DNA of 64,000 nucleotides from JABMMZ01 sp044341025 (lineage in GTDB: Bacteria > Bacteroidota > Bacteroidia > NS11-12g > UBA955), in the NCBI GenBank assembly GCA_044341025.1, contig JBIISM010000004.1, positions 62,001-126,000 on the forward strand, in the 5' to 3' direction. Positions 26,571 through 33,841 of the stretch are shown here, in pieces. The notes under the pieces were generated by a model that saw only the letters and a list, made by a program, of their open reading frames with translations, did not search any database and had not been told where the DNA came from. How positions within the stretch are numbered: the first letter of the stretch is position 1; every line of letters starts with the position of its first letter. Made by a program: the position numbers and the translations under genes.

Positions 26571-27758
26571 TTAATCTAAAATTTCAGTTACTTGACCAGC
26601 ACCAATGGTTCTTCCACCTTCACGAATAGCGAATTTTAAAGTTTTTTCCATTGCGATTGGAGCGATCAATTGTACAGTCACGGTGATGTTATCACCAGGC
26701 ATACACATTTCTACACCTTCTGGTAAAGTTACTTCACCTGTGATGTCTGTGGTACGGAAATAGAATTGTGGACGGTATTTGTTAAAGAATGGCGTATGAC
26801 GACCACCTTCTTCTTTGCTCAATACGTAAACTTCAGCTTTGAATTTAGCGTGAGGAGCAACAGAACCTGGCTTACATATAACCATACCTCTTTTGATTTG
26901 GGTTTTGTCGATACCACGCAATAATAAACCTGCGTTGTCACCAGCCTCACCTCTATCTAATAATTTACGGAACATTTCAACACCGGTTACAGTTGAAGTT
27001 AATTTCTCATCACCTAAGCCAATGATATCAACTACATCACCTACGTTGGTAACACCTCTTTCGATACGACCTGTAGCAACGGTACCACGACCTGTGATCG
27101 AGAATACGTCTTCAACTGGCATCAAGAATGGTAGATCAACCAAACGTGGAGGAATTGGAATCCAAGTATCAACAGCGTTCATTAAATCCATGATTTTGTC
27201 AACCCATGCTGGATCTCCGTTTAATCCACCTAAGGCAGAACCACGGATGATTGGCGTGTTGTCACCATCAAAATTGTAGAAACTTAAAAGTTCACGAACT
27301 TCCATTTCAACTAAGTCTAATAATTCTTCATCGTCAACCATGTCACATTTGTTCATGAAAACAACAAGCTTAGGTACACCAACCTGACGGGCTAATAGAA
27401 TGTGCTCACGTGTTTGTGGCATTGGTCCATCAGTTGCAGCAACTACGATAATTGCTCCGTCCATTTGTGCAGCACCAGTAACCATGTTCTTAACATAGTC
27501 AGCGTGACCTGGACAATCTACGTGTGCATAGTGTCTGGTTTCTGTATTGTATTCTACGTGCGCAGTATTAATGGTAATACCTCTTTCTTTTTCTTCTGGA
27601 GCTGAGTCGATAGATTCAAATGATGACTTTTCGGCTAGTCCTTTAGAAGATAATACTGTAGTGATGGCCGCAGTTAATGTGGTTTTACCGTGGTCAACGT
27701 GACCAATAGTGCCAATGTTAACGTGGGCTTTGGAGCGGTCAAATGTTTCTTTTGCCAT
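26571..27758 (-). CDS. tuf: elongation factor Tu
   Basis: 395 residues. GTPase motifs GHVDHGKT, DCPGHADY and NKCD are intact; domains 2 and 3 run to the C-terminal GGRTIGAGQVTEILD. It carries aminoacyl-tRNA to the ribosome. Four tRNA genes lie directly upstream on the same strand and tRNA-Trp directly downstream, so it is probably transcribed as a mixed tRNA-mRNA operon with processing. Confidence 0.99.
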   Translation of the reverse strand: MAKETFDRSKAHVNIGTIGHVDHGKTTLTAAITTVLSSKGLAEKSSFESIDSAPEEKERGITINTAHVEYNTETRHYAHVDCPGHADYVKNMVTGAAQMDGAIIVVAATDGPMPQTREHILLARQVGVPKLVVFMNKCDMVDDEELLDLVEMEVRELLSFYNFDGDNTPIIRGSALGGLNGDPAWVDKIMDLMNAVDTWIPIPPRLVDLPFLMPVEDVFSITGRGTVATGRIERGVTNVGDVVDIIGLGDEKLTSTVTGVEMFRKLLDRGEAGDNAGLLLRGIDKTQIKRGMVICKPGSVAPHAKFKAEVYVLSKEEGGRHTPFFNKYRPQFYFRTTDITGEVTLPEGVEMCMPGDNITVTVQLIAPIAMEKTLKFAIREGGRTIGAGQVTEILD

Positions 27759-27814
27759 GATTAATTTGATTTTTTTATTGTTATTATTTAAATTTCTTTA
27801 TTTCTAGTCTTTTG

Positions 27815-27886
27815 AGCCATTGAAGGGATTTGAACCCTTGGCCTCTTCCTTACCAAGGAAGTGCTCTACCCCTGAGCTACAACGGC
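27815..27886 (-). tRNA. tRNA-Thr (anticodon GGT)
   Basis: 72-nt cloverleaf: acceptor GCCGTTG/CAATGGC, anticodon GGT at 27854-27852 within stem CTTCC/GGAAG, T arm AAGGGTTCAAATCCCTT. CCA is not encoded. Confidence 0.96.
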
Positions 27887-27999
27887 TGGTAACTTTTTTT
27901 TGACCGCTTCACAAAATTGTTAGCCAGACAATTCTATTGGCAATCGGTTTGCTTAAGAGAGAGCAGGTTCTCATTGTTAAGTGATAACCCTCGATAAAG

Positions 28000-28072
28000 A
28001 GCGGGAGACGAGGCTCGAACCCGCGACCTACAGCTTGGAAGGCTGTCGCTCTACCAACTGAGCTACTCCCGC
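28000..28072 (-). tRNA. tRNA-Gly (anticodon TCC)
   Basis: 73-nt cloverleaf: acceptor GCGGGAG/CTCCCGC, anticodon TCC at 28039-28037 in stem ACAGC/GCTGT, D arm GCTC/GAGC. CCA is not encoded. Confidence 0.96.
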
Positions 28073-28128
28073 ATATCAAAAACAGTTTCTTCTTCAACAT
28101 TCTACACTGTTTTCTTTCTCTTAATTTG

Positions 28129-28209
28129 TGGGAAGTGGTGGATTCGAACCACCGAAGCCGAAGCAACAGATTTACAGTCTGTCCCATTTAGCCACTCTGG
28201 AAACTTCCC
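28129..28209 (-). tRNA. tRNA-Tyr (anticodon GTA)
   Basis: 81-nt type II tRNA with a long variable arm (GCTTCGGC). Acceptor GGGAAGT/ACTTCCC, A discriminator, anticodon GTA at 28175-28173. CCA is not encoded. Confidence 0.96.
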
Positions 28210-28224
28210 AAATTTCATTCTCTG

Positions 28225-28297
28225 AGCCACTTGTCGGGATCGAACCAACGACCTACTGATTACAAATCAGTTGCTCTACCAGCTGAGCTAAAGTGGC
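28225..28297 (-). tRNA. tRNA-Thr (anticodon TGT)
   Basis: 73-nt cloverleaf: acceptor GCCACTT/AAGTGGC, D arm GCTC/GAGC, anticodon TGT at 28264-28262, T arm GTTGG-TTCGATC-CCGAC. First gene of the tRNA-tuf run; CCA is not encoded. Confidence 0.96.
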
Positions 28298-28404
28298 TTG
28301 TTAAAGAACTGTCTTTTCACTTCCATCTTTTAGATTTCTGTAAAAAGGACTGCAAAAAAAGGTAATATTATTGATATTTCAAAGCGAATCACGAAAAATA
28401 TTTT
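28298..28404. other. upstream region of the tRNA-tuf operon
   Basis: No gene is visible here. The minus-strand sequence TACCTTTTTTTGCAG (about 28364-28350) looks like a -7 element expanded by extra T residues, and it is the best promoter candidate for the tRNA-tuf operon, but it does not match the consensus exactly. Confidence 0.3.
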
Positions 28405-28406
28405 AA

Positions 28407-28440
28407 AACATTAGCCTCGATTTTCACCGAGGCTAATGTT
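28407..28440 (-). terminator. terminator after hpf
   Basis: Perfect 13-bp stem AACATTAGCCTCG (28407-28419) with CGAGGCTAATGTT (28428-28440), loop 8 nt, followed on the minus strand by a short T run. It separates rpsU-xerC-hpf from the tRNA-tuf operon. Confidence 0.85.
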
Positions 28441-28502
28441 AATTGTCTTATTTAATGGAATTAACGTTTTTTATTCTTTGATTTAAAACAGCTAAAACCC
28501 TA

Positions 28503-28808
28503 TCAAGCGTTAGCTCCATGGATTTTTTGCTTGTATTTAATTAATTGTGTTTTTAAAGCGTCTTCAGCTTTGTCAAGTGCGCACTCGAATGTTTTATCGT
28601 GTTCTTCTACAAATAAAGTGCTGTTTAATACGTTTAATTTTATCTCTAAAACCTTATTTATTTTATCATCAGACTTCTGAACCTTCAAATAAACGGAAGC
28701 ATCAATGATTTTATCATAATAATGTTCCAATTTTGTTAGTTTTTGGGTAATTAAATCTAATAACTTTTGATCAGCGCGAAAATTGGTGTTTTGAAATAGG
28801 ATTTCCAT
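28503..28808 (-). CDS. hpf: short-form ribosome hibernation promoting factor
   Basis: 101 residues, a single RaiA/HPF domain: QNTNFRADQKLLDLITQKL, then the conserved segment EIKLNVLNSTLFVEEHDKTF and a C-terminal helix ALKTQLIKYKQKI. Without the long-form C-terminal dimerisation domain it would inhibit or pair ribosomes in the manner of short HPF/YfiA. It lies 17 nt after xerC in the conserved rpsU-xerC-hpf run. Confidence 0.93.
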   Translation of the reverse strand: MEILFQNTNFRADQKLLDLITQKLTKLEHYYDKIIDASVYLKVQKSDDKINKVLEIKLNVLNSTLFVEEHDKTFECALDKAEDALKTQLIKYKQKIHGANA

Positions 28809-28825
28809 GTTATTGAGGTTGTTTT

Positions 28826-29719
28826 TTAAAGGTTATTTTTACTTCCTTTAGGATGTGCTTGTTTGTGAATTGATTTTAGTCGCTCCACACTATTATGGGT
28901 ATAAATTTGTGTGGCTGAAAGATTGGCATGACCCAGCAATTCTTTTATTGCATTTAAATCGCTGCCATTATTTAGAAGATGTGTCGCAAATGTATGTCTT
29001 AATACATGCGGACTCTTTTTGCGGATGGTGCTGTGCTGACTGAGTAGCTCTTTCACACAACGGTAAACATAATTTGGATATAATTTCTGGTTCTTAGGGG
29101 TATTAAATACATAGATACTTTCTGTTCCTTCTTTTATGTAAAATTCTAAGCGGGTATTTAACTCCTCAGTTATTGGTATTATTCTCTCTTTGTTGCGCTT
29201 TCCCAATACCTTTATTGTGGAATGCGTTAAATCGACATTTCGCTTTTCCAGATTAATCAATTCATTCAATCTTATGCCTGTGTGGTACAAAGTTAATAAG
29301 ATATCGTTAGCCAATTCATTTTTATTGTTTTTTTCATCGATAATATTGCTCATAATATCTTTCATTTTGTCCTCCTCAATGAAATTTGGCAATTTTTTAG
29401 AAATTTTAGGGGAACTCACCTTTATCATTGGATCTATTTCAAGCAATTTATGACGCAATAAATATTTAAAATAGGTTTTCAGTGATGAGATTTTCCTTCT
29501 CACACTTTTTCCATCCATACCTGTGGAAAGCATCCCGCTTAACCACGATTTAATAAATAAATGTGAAAGCTCCTCTATTGAGCTAATTTCAAAATTTTCT
29601 TGGGCATATTTAAAACACGAATTAATATCGGCCGTATATGCCTTTACCGTGTGCGCAGACATTTTCTTCTCTGCACTCAAATACACCTCAAACCTTTGTA
29701 TAAAAAAAACGTCCGACAA
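28826..29719 (-). CDS. xerC: tyrosine recombinase XerC
   Basis: 297 residues. N-terminal SAM-like core-binding domain (FEVYLSAEKKMSAHTVKAYT) and C-terminal catalytic domain with the Arg in YHTGIRLNELI, Lys in LGKRNKERIIP, HxxR in PHVLRHTFATHLL and His/Tyr in LLGHANLSATQIYTH. It resolves chromosome dimers at dif with a partner. The only start that keeps the full N-terminal domain is TTG at 29719, which sits in the loop of the rpsU terminator hairpin. A later Met (residue 20) would cut into the domain. Confidence 0.93.
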   Translation of the reverse strand: MSDVFFIQRFEVYLSAEKKMSAHTVKAYTADINSCFKYAQENFEISSIEELSHLFIKSWLSGMLSTGMDGKSVRRKISSLKTYFKYLLRHKLLEIDPMIKVSSPKISKKLPNFIEEDKMKDIMSNIIDEKNNKNELANDILLTLYHTGIRLNELINLEKRNVDLTHSTIKVLGKRNKERIIPITEELNTRLEFYIKEGTESIYVFNTPKNQKLYPNYVYRCVKELLSQHSTIRKKSPHVLRHTFATHLLNNGSDLNAIKELLGHANLSATQIYTHNSVERLKSIHKQAHPKGSKNNL

Positions 29720-29735
29720 TTTGAATTATCGGACG
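29702..29735 (-). terminator. rpsU terminator overlapping the xerC start
   Basis: Minus strand: stem CGTCCGA (29735-29729) pairs with TCGGACG (29716-29710), loop 12 nt, then eight T residues (29709-29702). The TTG start of xerC (29719-29717) is in the loop, and its codons 2-7 are the 3' stem and U-tract. Confidence 0.8.
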
Positions 29736-29756
29736 CTAAATTAATATTTTTTTTGA

Positions 29757-29951
29757 TTAGTTGTTCTCTTGACTTTGCATAAAACTTCTGTATGCTGCTT
29801 TTTTGATTTCCATTCTTCTTGTGATCGATGGCTTTTCAAAAGCTTGACGGCTTCTTAATTCTTTCATAACACCAATTTTTTCGTACTTCTTTTTGTACTT
29901 CTTAAGTGCTTTGTCGAGATTCTCGTTGTCTTTTACGTTGATATAAATCAT
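29757..29951 (-). CDS. rpsU: 30S ribosomal protein bS21
   Basis: 64 residues, basic, helical. MIYINVKDNENLDKALKKYK, the RSRQAFEKPSITRR motif and the C-terminal KKAAYRSFMQSQ are typical. bS21 assists start-codon selection; in Bacteroidota it is part of the system that hides the anti-Shine-Dalgarno. It is preceded by a strong promoter and followed by its own terminator. Confidence 0.97.
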   Translation of the reverse strand: MIYINVKDNENLDKALKKYKKKYEKIGVMKELRSRQAFEKPSITRRMEIKKAAYRSFMQSQENN

Positions 29952-29979
29952 GTGTACTTATTTTAAAAATTTAGGATTG

Positions 29980-30010
29980 CAAAGATAATAAAATTTTTAT
30001 TCCAAACAAA
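29980..30010 (-). promoter_or_regulatory. rpsU promoter (-33/-7)
   Basis: Minus strand TTTG (30010-30007), 19-nt spacer, TATCTTTG (29987-29980): an exact match to the Bacteroidota consensus. The leader to the rpsU ATG is about 20-25 nt. Confidence 0.75.
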
Positions 30011-31150
30011 TTATTTCAATACGGCTCGAGAAATAACTAATTTTTGTATTTCAGATGTCCCTTCTCCTATTGTGCAAAGTTTGCTGTCGCGGTAAAACTT
30101 CTCAACTGGAAAATCTTTGGTATAGCCATATCCACCAAATATTTGCACTGCCTCGGTTGAGACTCTAACACAGGTTTCACTTGCATAATACTTAGCCATT
30201 GCAGAAACCTTATTGACATTTTGACCATTGTTTTTTAAGTGACAGGCTTCGTGTATAAGCAATTCTGATGCTTCAATTTGTGTAGCCATATCAGCCAATT
30301 TGAAGCCTATGGCTTGAAAATTTGCGATAGGTTGTCCGAATTGCTGGCGTTCTTGAGCGTATTTAAGCGATGCCTCATAAGCGCCTTTTGCTATCCCTAA
30401 AGACAATGCTGCAATCGATATTCTGCCACCATCTAAAATCTTCATAGCCTGAATAAACCCATCCCCAATTTCTCCTAATACATTTAATTCGGGAATGCGG
30501 CAATCTTCAAAAACCATCTCAGCCGTTTCACTTGCGCGCATGCCCAATTTGTTTTCTTTTTTACCTGCATTGAATCCAGGCGTTCCTCTTTCTACCACAA
30601 ACGCAGTGATACCTCTTGAATCTAATAATTCTCCAGTTCTTGCCAAAACAACAGCAATATTTCCTGTTGAACCATGGGTAATCCAATTCTTAGCGCCGTT
30701 CAAAACCCAGGTGTCACCATCTTTTTTGGCTGTAACCTGCATCCGCAATGCATCACTGCCTGTATTGGCTTCCGTTAAACCCCACGCCCCTATCCATTCA
30801 CCACTGGCCAATTTCGGCAACCATTTGCTTTTTTGTTCGTGGTTACCAAAATAAAGAATATGGCCTGTGCAAAGACTATTGTGAGCAGCAAGGCTCAATC
30901 CTATAGAACCACAGACCTTAGCGGTCTCAACTATTGCCTCAACGTATTCATAGTATCCCAGGCCTGACCCTCCGTATCCTTCGGGCACCAATATTCCCAT
31001 CATTCCTAGTTTCCCCATTTCGCGAAATAAATCAGCAGGAAAAGTTTGGGCTTCATCCCAAACCATAACATTAGGTCTGATATTTTTTTCAGCAAAGTCG
31101 CGGCACATTTGCCTAATCATTGTTTGGTTTTCGGATACAGTGAAGTTCAT
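30011..31150 (-). CDS. acyl-CoA dehydrogenase
   Basis: 379 residues, FAD-dependent, first step of beta-oxidation or branched-chain acyl-CoA oxidation. The signatures GAWGLTEANTGSD and the C-terminal QIFGGYGYTKDFPVEKFYRD are present, with the catalytic-base glutamate expected in IGEGTSEIQ as in short-chain/butyryl and medium-chain enzymes. Chain-length preference cannot be read from the sequence. It has its own TAnnTTTG element 8 nt before the ATG. Confidence 0.94.
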   Translation of the reverse strand: MNFTVSENQTMIRQMCRDFAEKNIRPNVMVWDEAQTFPADLFREMGKLGMMGILVPEGYGGSGLGYYEYVEAIVETAKVCGSIGLSLAAHNSLCTGHILYFGNHEQKSKWLPKLASGEWIGAWGLTEANTGSDALRMQVTAKKDGDTWVLNGAKNWITHGSTGNIAVVLARTGELLDSRGITAFVVERGTPGFNAGKKENKLGMRASETAEMVFEDCRIPELNVLGEIGDGFIQAMKILDGGRISIAALSLGIAKGAYEASLKYAQERQQFGQPIANFQAIGFKLADMATQIEASELLIHEACHLKNNGQNVNKVSAMAKYYASETCVRVSTEAVQIFGGYGYTKDFPVEKFYRDSKLCTIGEGTSEIQKLVISRAVLK

Positions 31151-31158
31151 AAAGTTTG

Positions 31159-31166
31159 CAAAAATA
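31159..31166 (-). promoter_or_regulatory. -7 promoter element for acyl-CoA dehydrogenase
   Basis: TATTTTTG on the minus strand, an exact TAnnTTTG match, 8 nt before the ATG at 31150. Confidence 0.55.
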
Positions 31167-31193
31167 AAAAATAATACGCCAAGATTATCTGAT

Positions 31194-32078
31194 TCACATA
31201 AATTTAATATAGAATTTTATCTGTTCTATCGATTCTTTGGGCAAATTCAGGATTTTTTTAAAGTCATCAATACTTTTATATGGTCCGTGCTGCATTCGGT
31301 AATTTATTATTTGACTTGAAATTTTATACCCAAAGTAAGGATGTTTATCCAATTGGTCTTTTTTGCAATTATTTAGATCAATTTTTACTATTAAATCTTC
31401 GTTTACGCTGATTTTATTCAATACTGCCTCGTAGGTCTGAGGTTTTACACCATAAACCTCTAGCAATTGATTGCTTGAATAAAATCCACCTAATTTGTTC
31501 CGAAAGGCCACAATTCTATTCGCCAATTTGCTTCCAATCATTGGGAGTGATATCAATTGGTTGGTATCTGCGGTATTTAATTCGAGAATTTCAACTGGCT
31601 TTTTTGAATTTAAATAGGCCTCCTTTTGGTCATTTGTTCTGTTGCCTATATTCTTGATTTCAGGTAATTTGACACAAGACCAAAGCTGGCGGATTAGGTT
31701 TGAATCAATGCCATATACTTTTAAAAGATCTGATTTTGTTTTAAATCGTCCCCCTGCAGCTCTATATTTTTGTATCCTTTTTGCTAAGTAGGAACTAAAT
31801 CCGTTGTCTAGAAATGTCTGATAAGACGCAGTATTGGGATCGAATGGAATAAACTTTATTTTTCTTTTAAATTGCTTTTGTTTAGTAAAAATTGGAGTGT
31901 TTTTTTCGATAGAATCTAATTTTGCCAAGAGCATTAATTCCGAAAAATCTGTTCTGGAATATTTAATTGGCTGATCAAAAAAGGGTAAAATTGAAAAAAA
32001 AGAGATAATTAGCAACAAAAAAAAGGCGGCATTACGCTCGCCTTTTGTAAAATCGAAATAAGATTTTAGATTATTCAT
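31194..32078 (-). CDS. ComEA-like helix-hairpin-helix protein, membrane anchored
   Basis: 294 residues. A single N-terminal membrane segment (AAFFLLLIISFFSILPFF) and three helix-hairpin-helix units: TASYQTFLDNGFSSYLAKRI, LNTADTNQLISLPMIGSKLA and LNNCKKDQLDKHPYFGYKIS. Such proteins bind DNA non-specifically; ComEA acts in transformation, but this multi-HhH form in Bacteroidota has no proven role. Its ATG lies in a 17-bp perfect hairpin (32068-32110). Confidence 0.82.
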   Translation of the reverse strand: MNNLKSYFDFTKGERNAAFFLLLIISFFSILPFFDQPIKYSRTDFSELMLLAKLDSIEKNTPIFTKQKQFKRKIKFIPFDPNTASYQTFLDNGFSSYLAKRIQKYRAAGGRFKTKSDLLKVYGIDSNLIRQLWSCVKLPEIKNIGNRTNDQKEAYLNSKKPVEILELNTADTNQLISLPMIGSKLANRIVAFRNKLGGFYSSNQLLEVYGVKPQTYEAVLNKISVNEDLIVKIDLNNCKKDQLDKHPYFGYKISSQIINYRMQHGPYKSIDDFKKILNLPKESIEQIKFYIKFM

Positions 32079-32110
32079 AAATTTAGTTTAACCAAATTTA
32101 TGAATAATCT
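32068..32110 (-). repeat. 17-bp perfect inverted repeat over the HhH gene start
   Basis: Arms 32068-32084 (AGATTATTCATAAATTT) and 32094-32110 are exact reverse complements, with a 9-nt spacer AGTTTAACC. The ATG of the HhH gene (32078-32076) is in the 3' arm on the minus strand, so an RNA hairpin would bury it. No U-tract follows, so it is not a usual terminator. Confidence 0.85.
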
Positions 32111-32117
32111 TTAACAA

Positions 32118-33368
32118 TTACAAAAATGCATTTACAACCTCATCTTGATTGTACTTGCCTAATTCTAAGTTTTGTTTAATTTCTTTAAATGCTTTTATTG
32201 TTCTTTCTACATCTGCTAGGCTATGCGCTGCAGTAGGAATCAAACGTAAAATAATTAGACCCTTAGGAATAACGGGATACACTACGATTGAACAGAAAAT
32301 ATCATACCTTTCTCTTAAGTCAAATGTCAAGTGGGTAGATTCTGCAACTGTGCCACTTAAAACCACCGGTGTTACTGGGGTCGATGTGGTACCAATGTTA
32401 AACCCTGCTTCTTTTAAACCACTTTGCAATGCATTGACAATCTTCCAAAGATTTTCTTTGTGTTCAGGTTGTGAACGAATTAAATCTAAACGTTTTAAAG
32501 CACCAATCACAAGTGGCATTGGCAATGATTTAGCGTAAATTTGCGAGCGTAGATTGTATCTTAAAAAATCTAATATGGCTTTAGGGCCAGCTACAAAAGC
32601 CCCAATACTAGCCATTGATTTTGCAAAAGTAGAAAAGTGTAAATCAACTTGATCAACAACACCTTGCTCTTCAGCCGCACCACTACCCGTCTTTCCTATT
32701 GTACCAAAACCATGCGCATCATCAATAAAAAGTCTAAAATTATATTTGTCTTTAAGCGCAACAACACCTCTTAAATCACCTTGGTTGCCACTCATACCAA
32801 ATACACCTTCGGTGATAACAAAAATTCCACCACCTGATTTTTCAACCAAACGTGTGGCTCTTTGCAATTGTTTTTCACAGCTTTCCATATCATTGTGTTT
32901 GAATTGGAAACGGTGTCCTTGATGAAGTCTTACACCATCAACGATGCAAGCATGCGATTCAGCGTCATAAACAATTACATCATGGCGGTCTACCATTGCA
33001 TCAATGATAGACACAACACCTTGGTAACCAAAATTCAACAATATTGCATCTTCTTTACCTACAAAAGCAGCCAATTCTTTTTCAAGCTGTTCGTGTGGAT
33101 TGCTATTTCCACTCATCATACGCGCACCCATTGGGTAAGCCATACCGTATTGAGCAGCTGCATCAGCATCTGCTTTTCTAACTTCAGGATGGTTTGCCAA
33201 TCCCAAATAATTATTCAAACTCCAATTTAATTTCTCTTTTCCGTTGAATACCATCTTAGGCCCTATTTCACCTTCCAATTTAGGGAAAGTAAAATAACCA
33301 TGCGCTTCCTTGATATGGGCCCCTAATGGTCCCATGTTTCTAATTACTTTTTCAAAAATATCAGCCAT
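32118..33368 (-). CDS. alpha-oxoamine synthase, probably serine palmitoyltransferase
   Basis: 416 residues, PLP-dependent class II aminotransferase fold. The Schiff-base Lys is in FSTFAKSMASIGAF, the PLP aspartate in RLFIDDAHGFGTIG, and the N-terminal substrate loop WSLNNYLGLANHP is typical. The family includes serine palmitoyltransferase, 2-amino-3-ketobutyrate CoA ligase and 8-amino-7-oxononanoate synthase. Sphingolipid-making Bacteroidota have an SPT of this size, and no threonine dehydrogenase or biotin gene is nearby, so SPT is favoured but not proven. Confidence 0.8.
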   Translation of the reverse strand: MADIFEKVIRNMGPLGAHIKEAHGYFTFPKLEGEIGPKMVFNGKEKLNWSLNNYLGLANHPEVRKADADAAAQYGMAYPMGARMMSGNSNPHEQLEKELAAFVGKEDAILLNFGYQGVVSIIDAMVDRHDVIVYDAESHACIVDGVRLHQGHRFQFKHNDMESCEKQLQRATRLVEKSGGGIFVITEGVFGMSGNQGDLRGVVALKDKYNFRLFIDDAHGFGTIGKTGSGAAEEQGVVDQVDLHFSTFAKSMASIGAFVAGPKAILDFLRYNLRSQIYAKSLPMPLVIGALKRLDLIRSQPEHKENLWKIVNALQSGLKEAGFNIGTTSTPVTPVVLSGTVAESTHLTFDLRERYDIFCSIVVYPVIPKGLIILRLIPTAAHSLADVERTIKAFKEIKQNLELGKYNQDEVVNAFL

Positions 33369-33405
33369 ATAATTTGTTTTTTTTAATGATTAGTTAATGT
33401 TGCCG

Positions 33406-33413
33406 CAAAAATA
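33406..33413 (-). promoter_or_regulatory. -7 promoter element for the alpha-oxoamine synthase gene
   Basis: TATTTTTG on the minus strand, an exact TAnnTTTG match, 37 nt before the ATG at 33368; it lies just after the rpsT terminator. Confidence 0.5.
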
Positions 33414-33437
33414 GATTTTTTTTATCAAAAAAGCACA

Positions 33438-33464
33438 TAAAAAAAGCCCCCGTTTCCGGAGGCT
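33438..33464 (-). terminator. rpsT terminator
   Basis: Minus strand AGCCTCCG (33464-33457), GAAA tetraloop, CGGGGGCT (33452-33445), then seven or more T residues. A compact GC-rich intrinsic terminator 19 nt after the rpsT stop. Confidence 0.92.
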
Positions 33465-33483
33465 CTATTATAAAAATAATTTT

Positions 33484-33738
33484 TTAATTCAAGCTATTGA
33501 TATGAACCGATAGGCTTGATTTAAGGTTAGACGCTTTGTTCTTGTGGATGACATTGCGTTTGGCCAGTTTGTCAAGCATGCTAGCTGTTTCCACATAGAG
33601 TGCAACAGCAGCTGTTTTATCAGTTGTTTCGCGAAGTTTTCTTACCAAATTACGTGTAGTCTTGTGCTGGTAACGGTTTCTTTCGTTCTTCACTTCAGTT
33701 TGCCTGATTCTTTTGATCGATGATTTATGATTTGCCAT
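33484..33738 (-). CDS. rpsT: 30S ribosomal protein bS20
   Basis: 84 residues, basic and helical: MANHKSSIKRIRQTEVKNER at the N terminus, AALYVETASMLDKLAKRNVIHKNKA in the middle, as in S20. It binds 16S rRNA early in assembly. It is a single-gene unit with its own -33/-7 promoter and terminator, and is divergent from the glycosyltransferase gene. Confidence 0.97.
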   Translation of the reverse strand: MANHKSSIKRIRQTEVKNERNRYQHKTTRNLVRKLRETTDKTAAVALYVETASMLDKLAKRNVIHKNKASNLKSSLSVHINSLN

Positions 33739-33755
33739 TTCTTAAAATAGGACTG

Positions 33756-33786
33756 CAAAAGTACGAATTAAAGACAAAAATCCAAA
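33756..33786 (-). promoter_or_regulatory. rpsT promoter (-33/-7)
   Basis: Minus strand TTTG (33786-33783), a 19-nt spacer, then TACTTTTG (33763-33756): a consensus Bacteroidota promoter, 17 nt before the ATG. Confidence 0.75.
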
Positions 33787-33826
33787 CTTTTTTTAAAAAA
33801 AAGATTTATTCCCTAAGTTTTCGTCT

Positions 33827-33834
33827 TAATTTTG
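33827..33834 (+). promoter_or_regulatory. -7 promoter element for the GT4 gene
   Basis: TAATTTTG, an exact TAnnTTTG match, 7 nt before the TTG start at 33842. A TTTA lies 18 nt upstream. Confidence 0.5.
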
Positions 33835-33841
33835 ACCCGAT

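Noticed and set aside
27909..28187. 92-codon open frame on the minus strand across the tRNA region
   Set aside because: It runs through the tRNA-Gly gene and into tRNA-Tyr; the peptide includes tRNA-derived sequence.
32068..32110. Intrinsic terminator of the alpha-oxoamine synthase gene
   Set aside because: The perfect stem is AT-rich, no U-tract follows on the minus strand, and it overlaps the next start codon.
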